Source: Ganoderma boninense (lineage: Eukaryota; Basidiomycota; Agaricomycetes; Polyporales; Polyporaceae). From it: 64,000 nucleotides of DNA. A program made the translations under genes and the position numbers. The notes beneath the pieces are model-generated. The model was not told the origin of the DNA. It was given only the letters and a program-made list of their open reading frames with translations, and did no database searches. This document shows positions 12,515 to 29,131 of the stretch, piece by piece. Numbering within the stretch: position 1 is the stretch's first letter; each line of letters starts with the position of its first letter. The stretch is taken from NCBI GenBank assembly GCA_002900995.3, contig CM035306.1:2886100-2950099 (forward strand). The letters are read 5' to 3'.

Positions 12515-12662
12515 TCATGCAGTCGCTTGTCTAGCTGGGAGCGGTTGACTATGCGAATACGAAGCCTGAGCTGAATAGCCCTGAGCTTGATGCTGCGCTG
12601 CCTGCGCCGGATACCCTTGGTGCGTGTGTACGGCTTGCGGCTGTTGCTGCTGCTGCTGCTGC

Positions 12663-12709
<47 letters not shown>

Positions 12710-15700
12710 ACCTTGCGCTTGAGCACCAGAAACCTGGCCTTGCGCTTGTGTCTGTGCCGCGGCCATAGCAGCCAGGTTAGCGCGCATAGTCTTCTGCAGC
12801 GACGGCCTGCCATCCTCGGGTACCTCCTCCCCAACGTCGAACGTGACTCCCGGCCGCCGCCTGCGCAGCGTCCCGCGGCCCTGCTGCACAACTTCCTCCT
12901 GGTTACGCCACTCCTGTGCCGCCATCATTGGGTCACGAAGGGGCGGGGACGGGCGACCGGCCGTCGAGCTCCTCGTCGAGTCGCCTCCTGTGAGCATAGC
13001 AGTAAGCTGCGATTGAATAGTCAGACAAATCACATATTTTCGTCAACCTGTAAGTGGGACGTACCACTGTGCCATCAACCGCGTCGACGGATGCAGTAGA
13101 GACAGTGCGGTGCCGCTTAGAGAGGAGGCGGAAAGGCGTGAACATCTTCCCGCTGGTATTTCGTGTAAGGGAAACAGGAGCCGGCTGCGCGATAGGAGCG
13201 TTGTTGGGGACTGCGCTCGTGCTATACCCTCGTTGGTGCACAGGCCCCGGTGCGGGCGCGGAAGCAGGAGCAGGGATCGACGCTTGAGGATTCACAGCAG
13301 TCCGGGGGCTAGGAGGCGGGACACGGGACGGCCTGGGGGCGCTACTGGATGTTGTAGGGGCCTGCATGTACGCCACCGGTTGCGAAGGCTGCGAGTTGTT
13401 ACGCTCACGTTTCTCTCTGATCTGCTGCGATGGTGGAGGGGGTGGCTCGTCACGTTGCTTCGGCGGAGAAGAACGAGAACGGAACAGGCTACCAAAGAAA
13501 CTCCTCTTCTTCTCCTTTTCCTTCTCCTTTCCATTGATAGTGTTCCTCGATGTCGAACGATCTAAGGGAATCAGAGGCGCGCTCGTCTGGGGTAGCATAG
13601 AGGGTGCAAGGGATGACGGTGTGAGTAGGATGTCCTGTGGTTGTTGCTGCGACGCAGCCCTTCCCCGAGTCGGCAGACTCGCGGAGACATAGCCTGTCCC
13701 TGATCGATCGGCATACTGAGGGTCAGAGACGGTCCGCGAATGAGCGCTTGGGAACTGCGTGGTTGTCGTGTAGCTCGAACCAGGATTTGGGAATGTTTGG
13801 TTCCGTGCTGGTATTGGAGGCGCCGAGTGCAGTGGCGCGGTAACCCTAGAAGAAAGTGAGGAGAGAAGGCGGGGAGGTCTACCAGTCGGCGCAGGAGAAG
13901 GTGCCGCTCGGGGAGGGATACGCTGTGGAACAGGAGCCGGGCTGGCCAATGGGTTTGTAGCTAGGATTTGCTCCGGACGGAGTCCGTAGTCCACAGACTG
14001 GCGCGAGCGTGCATGCGTCTGGGCAGAAGGGACCTGCACCTGCTGGGCTGCGAAACTTCCCTGAGTAGGTGTTGCAGCGCTTCGACCATGCAGCTGGTAG
14101 TCAACGTTCGCGAGAGGTGTCTGAGTGCTATAACTTGGAGAGTTAATATGAGCTGATGACGAAGCGTGTGCATTAGGGTATCCCTGGGGCTGCGGAGCAG
14201 GAGAACGGTATCGATATATATCGGGGTATGCGGACGAAGCATTAGGCTGGCGCGAAGCAGAACCGGCGTCAAGTCGTGAAGAGGCGTGAAGTTGAGGCTG
14301 CGTATTAACAGCGTTTGGTCGGTGTGGGAGGTGTTGTTGTGAGGACCCACTTGGAGAAGATTTCGGTGGCGCAGCATGAGTAATCGTATCATTAGAGCCA
14401 TTACGGTGAGACTGCAAGCGAGCAGAGGGAGAATGTTTTGGAGTGGATGAACCCGCGGACACTGTGCGAGGAACACCTGCCGGGGAACCCGAGAGATAGG
14501 TCTGCAGCCGGGCGGGATCATTCGCAATCGTTTGGACAGATGGCGGTTTCGGAGATCGTGGGTCATAGGCCCCGCTACCTTGATAGCTCGAAGGGTTGAC
14601 GTGAACAGCGCTGGGATGCGCAGGAGCTGAGGCACCTGGATATGTCAAACCTCTCTTCGGTGACACAGATGGCACATGCGGAGCGCCTGATGCTGCAGGT
14701 CGATTAGCACTCGTGGTATCCTCGTAGACTGGAAACCTGCTCGGCAAATCCTGTGAAGGGCCCCCCTTTACATGGGCCCCACCTGAACGATATACATCGG
14801 CCTCGGCGAGAGTCTGTGATTGCGATTGCGCGTAGGCAGTTGATGGTCCAGCCGTTGCAGATGTTGACCGTGCTCGCAAGTAAGGATCGGACGGTACAGG
14901 AGCGGCCGAAGGGGGCCGAGTCGATGGTGGCCGCACTACGACTTCAGGCATCGCTGGCTGATTATGCAAAGCCGGGGAGGAAACACTGTTGGCCTCGAAA
15001 CTTGTGCCTGTCTGCACCATGTTGGGGTAACCTTGTCCAGGCTGTTGGTAGGATCCGGAAGCACCATGAATGATGGAAGAATGGGGATGACTGGCGGATG
15101 CCTCGGCGTGTGGGGTCGTATGACCCTGTGAAGGTGCCTGCAGAGAACCATCCTGTTGACGCAACGCTGCTGATAGATACTGCTGCGAGGGAAGGGGGTC
15201 CGGTTGACGAAGCGGCGTCACTCCTGAGTGGATAACCTTCGGCAGCGGGGTATGAGGATCAGCCGGTCCCTGACCAGCTCGTATACTGACTATTTGTGGT
15301 GCACGTTGAGACACTGTTAGACCTACGGATGAGGTAGGCTTGCCTGATGGCGGCACAGATGTGTGTGCGGGCATAGAAGACGCAGGAACTCCGTTGGACG
15401 ACTTTTGAGCAGAAGGGCCCGCGGAAGACGACGCAGGGGCCTTCGAACCCGACGGATCGCGCTGATGCTGTGGATACCCTGCGCTGAGCATTGTTGTCAC
15501 ATTGGTCAACCACATGTGCCTTACCCTTTGATACCACTGAGTTGCTATCTCCTGACTCGTCGTTGGTTCAATTGCAGGGGCGTCGGGGGTAACAATCTTC
15601 GATTTGTGGCGGGATGGCTCTCCGGGTATCCTATGTTTGCGCTGGGCAGACTCAGTCTTTAGAGCACCGCGTTCTGGATGAAGTCACTTACTACACGGTC

Positions 15701-17081
15701 CATCTGTATGGTGGGAGCTTTCTCGTTCTCACTCCCAGACGGGCCGGATGAATACCCACGCTGGAGTAAACTCGCTTGCTCCCGACTTGAATAGTGCCTA
15801 TCGGTCGCCCGCGGCTGCAGTCATCTTTAGCTTAATCGATGAGCCTCACAGTGAACGACGTCACACTCACTCGTTCGTGTTCCTGTTCGCTACTCGATAA
15901 CCCCGAATCCTGTCCGGCCTGCTGTGAAGTTGCTTTGTGGGAACGATGTGGCTTAGAAGATGTGCGTCGGCGGGTCGGAGGAGGGATGGGAAGCGGTGGA
16001 TCGTCCTTGTCCGACACATAAGGATATACGGACTCTGAAATGGGAGCAGCAGCCCCACGCCCAGCGGAAGTTAGACCGGTCCAGGGGGCTGAGCTGGGAG
16101 CTGAAGGAGGAACTTGGGCGGTCGCCTGAGGTTGTGCAGAAGGGGGCCGAACAATATCCTATGCAACATTGAATGGTTTGCCGCTGTCGCAAGTAAGCAG
16201 AGAGTATGAGGGCATACCGGGTAAGGGGCAGAAGCCTTGTCGGTGGACCTATGCGCCACTGCTGCAGTTTGTGCGTATGCTTGATACTCACTCGCCGCAT
16301 CAGCGGGTCGCGCCTCCGCCGCCGCCGCCGCTCGGCCCTCACGATCTTTCCGCCGTTCTTTCTCCTTGTTCTTCTCCCTATCCTTCGACGACCGTTCCTT
16401 CTCCGCCTCCCTCTCCCTCCGTCGCTGCCTCTCTCGATCGTCGCTCCTTTCAGTGGTGGGATCTCGCATCCTGGTCCTTTCTGCCTCGCGGGTAGTTGTC
16501 TTTTCTCGGTCCTTATCTCTCTCGCGGTGGTGCCTGGAAGAAGACGTGGGGTCGCGGGTAGCTTGTACGGCTGGGGTGGAGTAGGCTTGGGCTGCCGCGA
16601 CGGCTGCATTGTAGGCAGCTGGGTCGAGATACGCGTGACGACTGCGGTGTCCAGAACGCGAGGGCTTGCCCTCGTCAGCAGCGAGGCCCTTCTCGTTTGA
16701 TGTGCCGGGACTACGCTTCTCAGTCTTCTGCTTGAGATATGCGCGGAGGTCGTAATGAGCGGTGTTAGTCTGGTGCTGGACGGAAGGGTTGGGCGATGGG
16801 GGAACGATGTAGTATGACGCCTGATTGGCAGTAGATGATCTGTCTTTGCTAGAAGACTTGTGACGGCCGTACGCTGCTGAAGGATCGAGAAGTTCTGGAG
16901 GGTCCGGCCGGCGAGAGGTTCGATGTTTGCGTGGCGCGTCCACGGTCGGTGTCTGGCCGACGTTATGACGCTGCGTGGTGGCCATTGTCTGACGGGGGCG
17001 GTCAGAGTCGGAGCCGTCGCTAGGTCGCCAGAGGCCGTAGTCGTTGCGGGAGGCCGACGTGGTGCGGTGGCGAGTCGCCAT
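12515..17081 (-). CDS. large Ser/Pro-rich, Gln-repeat protein of unknown function
   Basis: Not recognised as a known family. The start MATRHRTTSASRNDYGLWRP (17081) is followed by a basic, Arg/Ser-rich region and a strongly charged stretch with repeated RERD/KDREK (about 16330-16530) that could form a single alpha helix. Then come about 850 residues rich in Ser, Pro, Ala and Gln with little predicted fold. A short conserved-looking block KRSFFGSLFRSR lies near 13480-13520 and GKMFTPFRLLSKRHRTVS near 13100-13160. The last exon has GVTFDVGEEVPEDGRPSL, then a Gln tract and the end PARQATA. The layout (disordered, basic patches, polyQ) would fit a regulatory or scaffold protein, but that is only inference. 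Exons join at about 13034-13065, 15516-15700 and 16170-16220. Confidence 0.75.
12641..12709 (-). repeat. CAG trinucleotide tract encoding polyglutamine
   Basis: Nearly pure CTG on the plus strand (CAG codons on the minus strand), broken by one CCG codon into two Gln runs. It is in frame in the last exon of the Ser/Pro-rich protein. Confidence 0.9.
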
Positions 17082-18492
17082 GGTCGAGGGCGGAGACCAA
17101 GGAGAGAAGACGGGTGCGAACCGGGAGCAGGGCCGATGAGTTAATATGGAGGGGATGGCCAACGGGAAGAGAATGGAAGGGGTGCAAGGCGTGTGGGCAT
17201 GAGGCAGGACGCCCGGCGACTCTTGAACCAAGTCCCCACCTTTGGTCTTCGTATTACGTACCGCCAATGCAACGCGCGACAGACGCGCTCATTGAATGTC
17301 CAAAGCCCTCTGCGCTCTGCTCGAGCTCCTCGCCGCTGGCATCTCCAGTGGCTGTCAGTTGCCCAGCAACATCCTTCCCCGTCTCTCTTCTCGGTCGTCC
17401 TTGCCCTCCTCTCCCAGGCCCTGCGCTCCGCAACCATCCGCTTCGTCGCGCGTCACTTGGCACGCGTCTCCCCCGTTGGAGTCACAGTCTCACAGAGCCT
17501 CCATCACCCCGCGAACTGCAGTAAGTAGACAAACCTCTTGGCGGCATGGGCAGCACCGCCTCCCCGGAAATCATTACACCGATCCAGGATTCCAGGTCTA
17601 GAATCACGACTTGCAGCCTCAACGTGGGGTGAGTATATCACAATGCAATCCATTGCTATTATCAATGCGTCTCAGACCATGTCTACACACTGTACAATGA
17701 AAATTGTCGAGAGCAAGGAACAGATTATATATGTGTGTATGCAAGGCATGAGGGCCGGACGACGCCCAGAAACGCTGCAAGAGCAACGAAGCCCGGCACC
17801 AACCCGCAACGCTGAGAATGTGGGAGGAAAGCCTCAGCTGCCAACTCAAGAACAGAGTCAGAGCGACCACACCCAAACAGCTTGATCTCACACGATTTTG
17901 ACTCATTACACGACAGTAGACAGCGGAAAAGCTGGTGAAGACAGACGCGCCTTCCTGTCGAGACAATTTAAGGATCGTGTGGGGTGTTGGTGGTATCCAA
18001 ACAGCTCGTCGCAGCAGCTGCCTCGAGGTGTCCTCAAATCGCAGGGGAGGAAATGATCCAGAAGACTCCAGTGTGAGGCATCTGAGGCATCTCCTGCCCA
18101 GCCAAGAGAGGAATGTTGCCTGCAGCAGACGGCCGAGGGACTGGTGCTCGGTGCCGGAGGGGGTTGTGCGTGGGGGTGAAAATGGAGGGAGGGGAGACGC
18201 CGGGGAGAGGTCAAAGGGGAGGGCGCCTAGGTGTGCTTTGTCAGCAAGTGGAGGAGGAGTCGGAGGGCGTTCGGCGAGAAAGTCGTCCGCACGCGAAGAC
18301 GACCAGTGCACACTCCTTGCATATCATCTCCGTCTCCTCGTCCTCTTTTCTCATCTCCAGCCGCCTCCGCAGCAGGAGCACTTGCCACCATTTCGCTAGA
18401 GGATCCAATCTCCTCTCTCTCCGCCATGGTCAGTGCTCGCGCTTCTCATTTCACCCCCCGCGACTCATAAGCGTGCGTCATAGAGCGATACT
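17082..18492. other. divergent intergenic region, no supported gene
   Basis: About 1.4 kb between the Ser/Pro-rich gene and the usp7 homologue. It has CT/GA-rich tracts typical of long fungal 5' leaders. A 230-residue ORF on the minus strand (17619-18311) has no family-like blocks and is not called. Confidence 0.4.
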
Positions 18493-22844
<4,352 letters not shown>

Positions 22845-23105
22845 CCTTGATGCCGTTCTCTCTGCCAGGACCCTCATGCGTGTTGTTGGTGGTATTGTGA
22901 CGCATTGTGTTTTGTCTTCGAATGTCTCATCCGGGCTTTGCCATACATGTATTTTCCGTTCTGACTTTCTAGCGCTTCCACGATTGTTTTTCGCACCCAC
23001 ACTGTATAACGGCTGTCCAGCGTAAATTGAGTGTACACCATCCCCAACATCGTACTGCCCCAACGGTACGGACATCGAATGAGGAAATAATGATCGCTTA
23101 TATAT

Positions 23106-24043
23106 CTACTTTCGCTTCTTCGACTTCTTCGAAGACGACTGTGAGCCGGACACAGCGTTAGCTCTGTGGCATCAAGCTACAGGTATGTCAGCCTACAGAT
23201 TTAGACGGAGAACGGGGCGACGTGGGCGACGCGGACCGTTCGCTGTCACTGATCGCTCCGCTCTCAGCGCCTGCGCTGGATGGTGCAAGGCCACCACCGT
23301 TCGTCTTGGGAGAGAGCGGTGTTGTTGGGCGTGCCGGTGTCAGAGGAGTGGAGGGCGACCCAGGTGAGCCAGGGGCAGGGGACTGGACCATGAGTTGAGG
23401 TAGCGGGAATTTGCCGTACTTGAGTTCTGCACAAAGGACCGATTGTTTAGCAGGGTAACGTCAAGACAACAGAAGGCATGGGACGTACCGGCTTCGGCTC
23501 GGATGGCAGGGATCTGCTCAACGAGAGTGCGCATCTTCTCGTTATGCATCATCTCGGTCGCGGTCTGGAAGATGACACTGCCCCAGCCGTCAACATAGGC
23601 GTTGGCTTCCGCGGCAACCTCGAGAATCTCAGCCTCCAGCTCCTTCTCGGCCGCAAGGAGACTGTTCCACAGGTCGTCGCCGATGGACCCTTTCTGTAGG
23701 AGATTCTGAAGTGCGGGCTTGTCCTCGCGGAGTCGGATTATACGCGTAACGTCGGTCATTGCACGGCGGACAAGGGCGGCCTTGAGGAGGGTCTCAGGGG
23801 CAGGAGGGTCGCTCATCTGGAGGAGGGAGAAGTAGACATCGCGTTCGTGGTGCTGGGGGAAGTAGGGCTCGAATACTTTGCCTGAGGATGGGGAGACGGA
23901 AAACTAATAATTAGCGGTGCGTCATAGCAGCAACTCGGCAGAGTGTACAGACGGGCGTTTCTCCGACGGTAGAAGGAGGAGAATGCGAAGAGGGAGCCAA
24001 AGACAATAATAAGATAGAGAACGGGGACGAGGACGGAGGCCAT
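23106..24043 (-). CDS. SEC66: ER translocon subunit Sec66 (Sec71-like)
   Basis: Component of the Sec63 complex that drives post-translational import into the ER. MASVLVPVLYLIIVFGSLFA forms a single membrane anchor followed by FYRRRN. The cytosolic Sec66 core follows: LLKAALVRRAMTDVTRIIRL, then GSIGDDLWNSLLAAEKELEA and AYVDGWGSVIFQTATEMMHN. The tail is Ser/Pro-rich. Reading straight through ends at 23188. However, a 58-base intron (23139-23196) with a CTAAC branch sequence and a CACAG acceptor joins in frame to a last exon SSSKKSKKRK with its stop at 23106-23108, and this longer version is used here. The convergent neighbour is the usp7 homologue, 261 bases away. Confidence 0.88.
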
Positions 24044-24461
24044 CGCGGCTGGCGACGGGGAGGAGGAGAGAGACTTGTGCTGCTGCTTGACCACGACAGC
24101 AGCGATTCTGCTGGCAATTGACACGAATCTTTGCTGTGCCCTCCGCGTGCCACGCCAGATCGGGCTGTCCGGACCCGCTTACGTACGCTCCTCCCATGAT
24201 CCGGCTACTCGACAGTGCACACCGGCGACCGGGCAAGTGCTGGCCGACCGAGGACCGAATGTTGTCCGACGGCTGAGTTCCGTACTAATGCCGCCCGGTC
24301 ATGGGTACGCGCCCGTCGAGAGACCGAGAGACGAGCGGCGAGGCGCGTCGGCGTCCGATCGTCCATAAAACGTGACTAGTTGACTGCGGACCAAAGTGCG
24401 GGGCATACAAGCACTTGGCATACCCCGCATTTCTACCCCACACTCGTCCCAACTGCCCACC
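24044..24461. promoter_or_regulatory. shared divergent promoter of sec66 and citrate synthase
   Basis: These 418 bases between two start codons hold no ORF of note. A TATA-like CATAAAA lies at about 24364-24370, some 95 bases before the citrate synthase ATG. No CCAAT box was seen. Confidence 0.5.
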
Positions 24462-26726
24462 ATGTTCAAGTGTACCGCCGCCTCTGCACGCCAGCTCTCT
24501 CGCGGCTTTGCCCAGAGACGTCTTGCGTCCACCAAGGTGTGCAGAGTCGCGCGCCGCCCGAGGACTCCACTGAAATTCACGGTCAACTCTGGCAGACGGT
24601 CAAGGAGGTTCTCGACGAGGTTGTCCCCAAGAAGCAGCTCCAGCTCAAGCAGCTCGTGAGTCTTCTACGATTGCTCGTGGTCCGACGCGTCCCCGCTGAA
24701 CGACACCACAGAAAACCGAGCATGGACAGGCCGTTCTCGGCGACGTCAAGGTATGTCTGCTCAGATGCCTCCGGGTGCAATGTCTCCAACGAATCTTTCA
24801 ATAGGTCGAGCATGTCGTTGGCGGCATGAGAGGTCTCAAGGCCATGCTCTGGGAGGCGTCCGTCCTTGACCCCAATGAGGTTTGTACATGCGTATTGCTT
24901 CCGCACTCACGCTCTGAGACGGAACTCATCCAGGGTATCCGCTTCCATGGCCTCACCATCCCCGACTGCCAAAAAGCCCTCACCGCTGCTCCTGGAGGGA
25001 AAGAGATCATTGCGGAGAGCATGTTCTGGCTCCTTCTCACTGGTAAGGTCCCCACCGAAGCTGAGACCCGCCAACTCTCCCGCCAACTGGCGGAGAAGGG
25101 AGATCTACCTGAGTACATCGAAAAGCTCATCGACTCGTGAGTCTCGCCTAGACTGTGTATTTCCAATGCCCTGACCTCATAGTTACTTAGGTTGCCTCCC
25201 ACCCTTCACCCCATGACCCAGCTTGGCATGGGTGTCGCCGCCCTGAATCACGAGAGCAAGTTCCAGGAGGCGTACGAGCGCGGCATCAAGAAGAGCGAGT
25301 ACTGGACTTACGCGCTTGAAGATTCCCTTAACCTCCTGGCGCGTCTCCCTGCCCTGGCTGCGCGCATTTACCGCAATGTGTACAACCCCGGAAAGCCCAT
25401 TCCGAAGGTTAACAAGGACTTGGACTTGGTCGGTGCGTAATCCCTGGGACGTGAGCTGGAAACCGATGGGATTGACGCGGAAGATCGGTATTAGGCAACT
25501 ACGTGAACATGCTCGGTTATGGTGATAATCACGACCTCACCGAATACCTCCGACTTTACATCGCTATTCACGGTGACCATGAGGGCGGCAACGCGTCCGC
25601 GCACACGTCTCGTATGTCAGCACTGAGCGTTCACCGTCACTTTGCTCATGGCTTCCATTAGACCTCGTCGGCTCCACCCTGTCGGACCCTTACCTCTCTT
25701 ACGCCGCTGCATTGTACGCACTCGCTGGCCCACTCCACGGGTACGTGAAGCCTTCCGATTTCCTACCATGTTCCGTGTCGGACCTTTGACACGGTCAACA
25801 GCCTCGCCAACCAGGAGGTCCTCCGCTGGCAAATGAACATGCAAAAGGAACTCGGCAACGACATCTCCCATGACAACATCAAGGATTACCTCTGGAAGAC
25901 CCTCAAGAGCGGCCAGGTTGTTCCCGGGTAAGCGCGTCATCCTACCCGGACACGTAACGCGGTAGTAAAACTCGCCTGCCACAGCTACGGTCACGGTGTG
26001 CTTCGTTACCCCGATCCCCGCTTTATGGCGCTCCAGGACTTCTGCGAGTCTCGGCCGAAACTTCTAGCGGACCCCATTGTCCAGCTCGTCAAGAAGGTGC
26101 GGTGGTCCAGCCGCGCTCTGTACCGCGGGCTAGATTAACGTGGACTTTTAGACGTACGAGGTCGCCCCCGCAGTCCTCAAGGAGCACGGCAAGACCAAGA
26201 ACCCCTTCCCGAACGTCGACGCTGCGTCCGGTCAGTCGCATTTGACAATCGTGACGTTATACCATGTCTTTATTTGTGTTTCATGCAGGCTGTGTTCTCT
26301 ACCACTACGGTCTCACGGAGTTCAAGGTTTGCACATCTCGGTATTGTGTCATTCAATTCATGTTGTGTGTTGACGCATGTTGTTGCTACAGTACTACACC
26401 GTCATCTTCGGTGTCTCGAGAGGTGCATTTTGTTCTTCGTGTCTGGTGTCGATGGCATGCTGACAAGTATCCCGCGCCTCCTTTCAGCACTTGGCTGCCT
26501 CACGCAGTACGTGTGGTCGAGAGGTACGTATCCAGTGCTGCTGGTTTTGACTCCCGTCCACTGATGTCAATGGGGATTTCTTTCCGCAGCCCTCGGCCTC
26601 CCCATCGAGCGCCCCAAATGTGAGTTACCCTGTCCAAAAGTTCCTACTACTCGCTACGGACGTTAACACTATCATCATTTTCCAGCCCTCTCCATGGACG
26701 CCATCGAGAAGCTCATCAAGCAGTGA
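24462..26726 (+). CDS. CIT1: mitochondrial citrate synthase
   Basis: Condenses acetyl-CoA and oxaloacetate to citrate, the first step of the TCA cycle. [20 protein letters not shown] is an Arg-rich mitochondrial presequence without acidic residues. The enzyme follows: [50 protein letters not shown], the active-site blocks NMLGYGD / [48 protein letters not shown] and the C-terminal [20 protein letters not shown]. The catalytic His in HGDHEGGN and in GHGVLR and the Asp of the family are readable. It has about eleven short introns, some of them close together near the 3' end. The stop at 26724-26726 follows AIEKLIKQ. Confidence 0.95.
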
Positions 26727-27422
26727 GCCCACGACGGGGCTTGTATCCTGGATTCAGTTACGGCACGGCCTAAGACATACTGACGGCTATTCATGCGCGA
26801 ATGATACCTTATGTCAACCCAGTCGAAGTACCTAGGGTTCAACGAGATTCTGCGGATGGAGGCTTGGAGAGATCAAGATCTCTGTACAGACTACACACAT
26901 ATGAGGATTCAGCGCAGGATAATGTACATCATTTCAAACCACTTGATCGCTGCTTGCACAGACGTCCGCAAATTACGATAAGTCAATGAGATCCGAGACT
27001 GGAGGCCTGGGAAATAGAGGGCAGAACCAATACGATCAGCGGTATTGGACGTGGTTAAGACAGCTATGTACCTGAAATTTGAAAGTTGGAGTGAAATGAG
27101 GGGATAACGGGGGTAACGGCTGCGTCCAAAACTACTGCGATAGGGGCCAGCAGGAGCAGGGGGCAACAGGCAGGCTGGGTCAACATACATACGGATAACT
27201 CTGAAGGGCAAAAGTCGAAGAATCAAGTGAGGAGCGACAAATGAAAATTGGAATAAGAGGTTATGAATCGGGAGAATATACTACGCACGGGGATATACAC
27301 GAAACAGCCCCAGTGAGACCCAAGAGAGGTAAGATAGAAAAGCAGACTCAGTTGCAGGTCGAACACTGAGTTAGAATACATACAAGTCGAGAAACGTCTA
27401 TGCGCACATCGCCGGACGAGAT
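26727..27422. other. convergent intergenic region, 3' flanks
   Basis: No supported gene in about 700 bases. It lies between two converging stop codons and is AT-richer than the genes beside it, as expected for 3' untranslated regions and poly(A) sites. Confidence 0.5.
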
Positions 27423-28843
27423 TCAGAAACGACCGCCGGGCGCCTGCCCCGGCGGTGGGACCATACCTGGCCGTGGACCTGCGCCAGGCGGGGGGAATTG
27501 CCCCGGGGGGAATCCGTTCGGCGGGGGCATGCCTGGCCGCGGCTGACCAGGACCAGGAGGACCTGGGGGAAACCCGCGTCCTGCAGGAGGGGGAACGAAC
27601 CCACCGGGCGGACCATATCCCGGCCCAGGAGGTCCACCAGGTCCTGGAGGACCACGTGGAGGGCCCATGCCCATCGGGGGAGGGGGTCCGCGGGGACCAG
27701 CTCCTGGAGGAGGACCTTGCATATGTGGTCCTGGAGGAGGGCCTTGCATATGTGGTCCTGGAGGAGGGGGACCGCGCCCTTGGGGTATAGGCATACTTCC
27801 CGCGCGCACAGGACCGGGGCCACCAGGGCCGGGAGGAGGTGCAACACCAGGATCGCGGAGTGATATTGGAGCACCACGCCCAACGCCAGGTGGCGGCACG
27901 GGGGCTGGGGCACCGCCGGGCGGCGGTGGGTTCTTCTCAGCAGCCTTGATAATTTCATCGCTGTATGGATGGATAGAATGGAGACAAACCGCGACAATAA
28001 GATAAATGCTGCGGAGAGACCCACGCCTCGGAAGAATGCACGTACTCGAGGAGGTTCAATGCCGCACATAAAACAACCCACTCTACGCAGTCCTCGTTAC
28101 CCTCACCCAGTGTCTGCCAGACCGCCTTCTCCTCTGCGGACTTGCCAGTGATACTGATGCGGGTGCCGCCTCCGTTGGGGCCTGGAGGGTTCTTCTGGAT
28201 CTTGCCGAATTCGATACGCTTAGGCGGGATATTATGCCCGGCGTAGGCGAAGTAGAACATGCTCCAAAACTGCGCGTTCGGGTTGGGCTTGGATATCTGA
28301 AACAGAGGAAGATCGCCGGAGTCCGGAGAGGGAAGGGCAAGTTTATAGATGGGTGTGAGGACACCAGTGTTGGTGATTGTCCATTTCAGGTTGCGGGAGG
28401 CCTCGCAGCGGACCACCTTGGAGGATGAGGAGGACGCATGCCCGGGGTCTGAGCCATTAGCCTTGCCGTTTGTGCCTGCATTCTGTCGGGGAGGGAAGAG
28501 CTTCGCGACGCAGAGATCGCCCTGCGGCGAGGGCGTCAAGAGGTAGTTCTCGGCGTTCTAAGTGAAGGCGGTGAGAGAGTGCATTGAAGGAGATTGACGA
28601 GCGAGATCGCATACGAAGTTGGTGTGCAGATAAGAGTAAAGAATGTTCGTGGGCTGCCCTGGGGGCGTTGTCAGGGACGGACGAGGGCCGCGCGCGAGAG
28701 AGACGTACCATGCGGGGTAACGATGAGGGTGGGTAAATGGTTTGGGATGGGCGGGTGGGAGGGGGAGGTATAGACGGTGTATATGGCTGGTGTCGGGGGG
28801 TGAGCGGAGGGGGCGGGGAAGAGGCAGGAGACTTACCGGCCAT
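27423..28843 (-). CDS. conserved protein with Pro/Gly-rich C-terminal half, function unknown
   Basis: Family not recognised. The first exon is only ATGGCCG and is followed by a perfect GTAAGT donor. After splicing the protein begins MAAIYTVYTSPSHPP, with GQPTNILYSYLHTN and AENYLLTPSPQGDLCVAKLF next. A folded-looking region follows: KVVRCEASRNLKWTITNTGV, FQISKPNPNAQFWSMFYFAY and EEKAVWQTLGEGNEDCVEWV. From about 27425 to 27930 it is almost all Pro, Gly, Arg and Met (runs such as GPPPGPHMQG) and ends GQAPGGRF. The N-terminal part resembles a small beta-rich ligand- or peptide-binding domain, and the C-terminus resembles proline-rich RNA- or SH3-binding tails. Both points are inference. It is divergent from rts1, 288 bases away. 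Confidence 0.82.
27715..27768 (-). repeat. 27-base tandem duplication in the Pro/Gly-rich tail
   Basis: Two back-to-back identical copies (27715-27741 and 27742-27768) encode two consecutive nine-residue GPHMQGPPP-type units. Confidence 0.85.
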
Positions 28844-29131
28844 GCAGGCGGAGCGGCGGGTGCGGGAGATGGGTGCGATGAGATGGGAGAGGGCTTAAGA
28901 GCACGAGCGCCTTGGTCTCTCCCCGATCTCGCGGGCGTTGCAGCCCGTGATGCTCGTCGCGTCACGCGCCGTCACAGTGACCGTCACCGCAGGTTCGCTC
29001 CTCATCGATCCAGGCAGTGGCAAGCATCCGTCTCCCGTCCGCCTTCCCAGCATCCTCCTCCTCTCTGTCTCCGGCACACGCACTCGACGACTCTTCTTGC
29101 CAGCGGTCGTCGACGTCGTCCTCTATCCACC

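Noticed and set aside
17619..18311. 230-residue minus-strand ORF in front of the USP7 homologue
   Set aside because: No family-like block, skewed composition from a CT/GA-rich leader, and overlapping ORFs of similar length in other frames.
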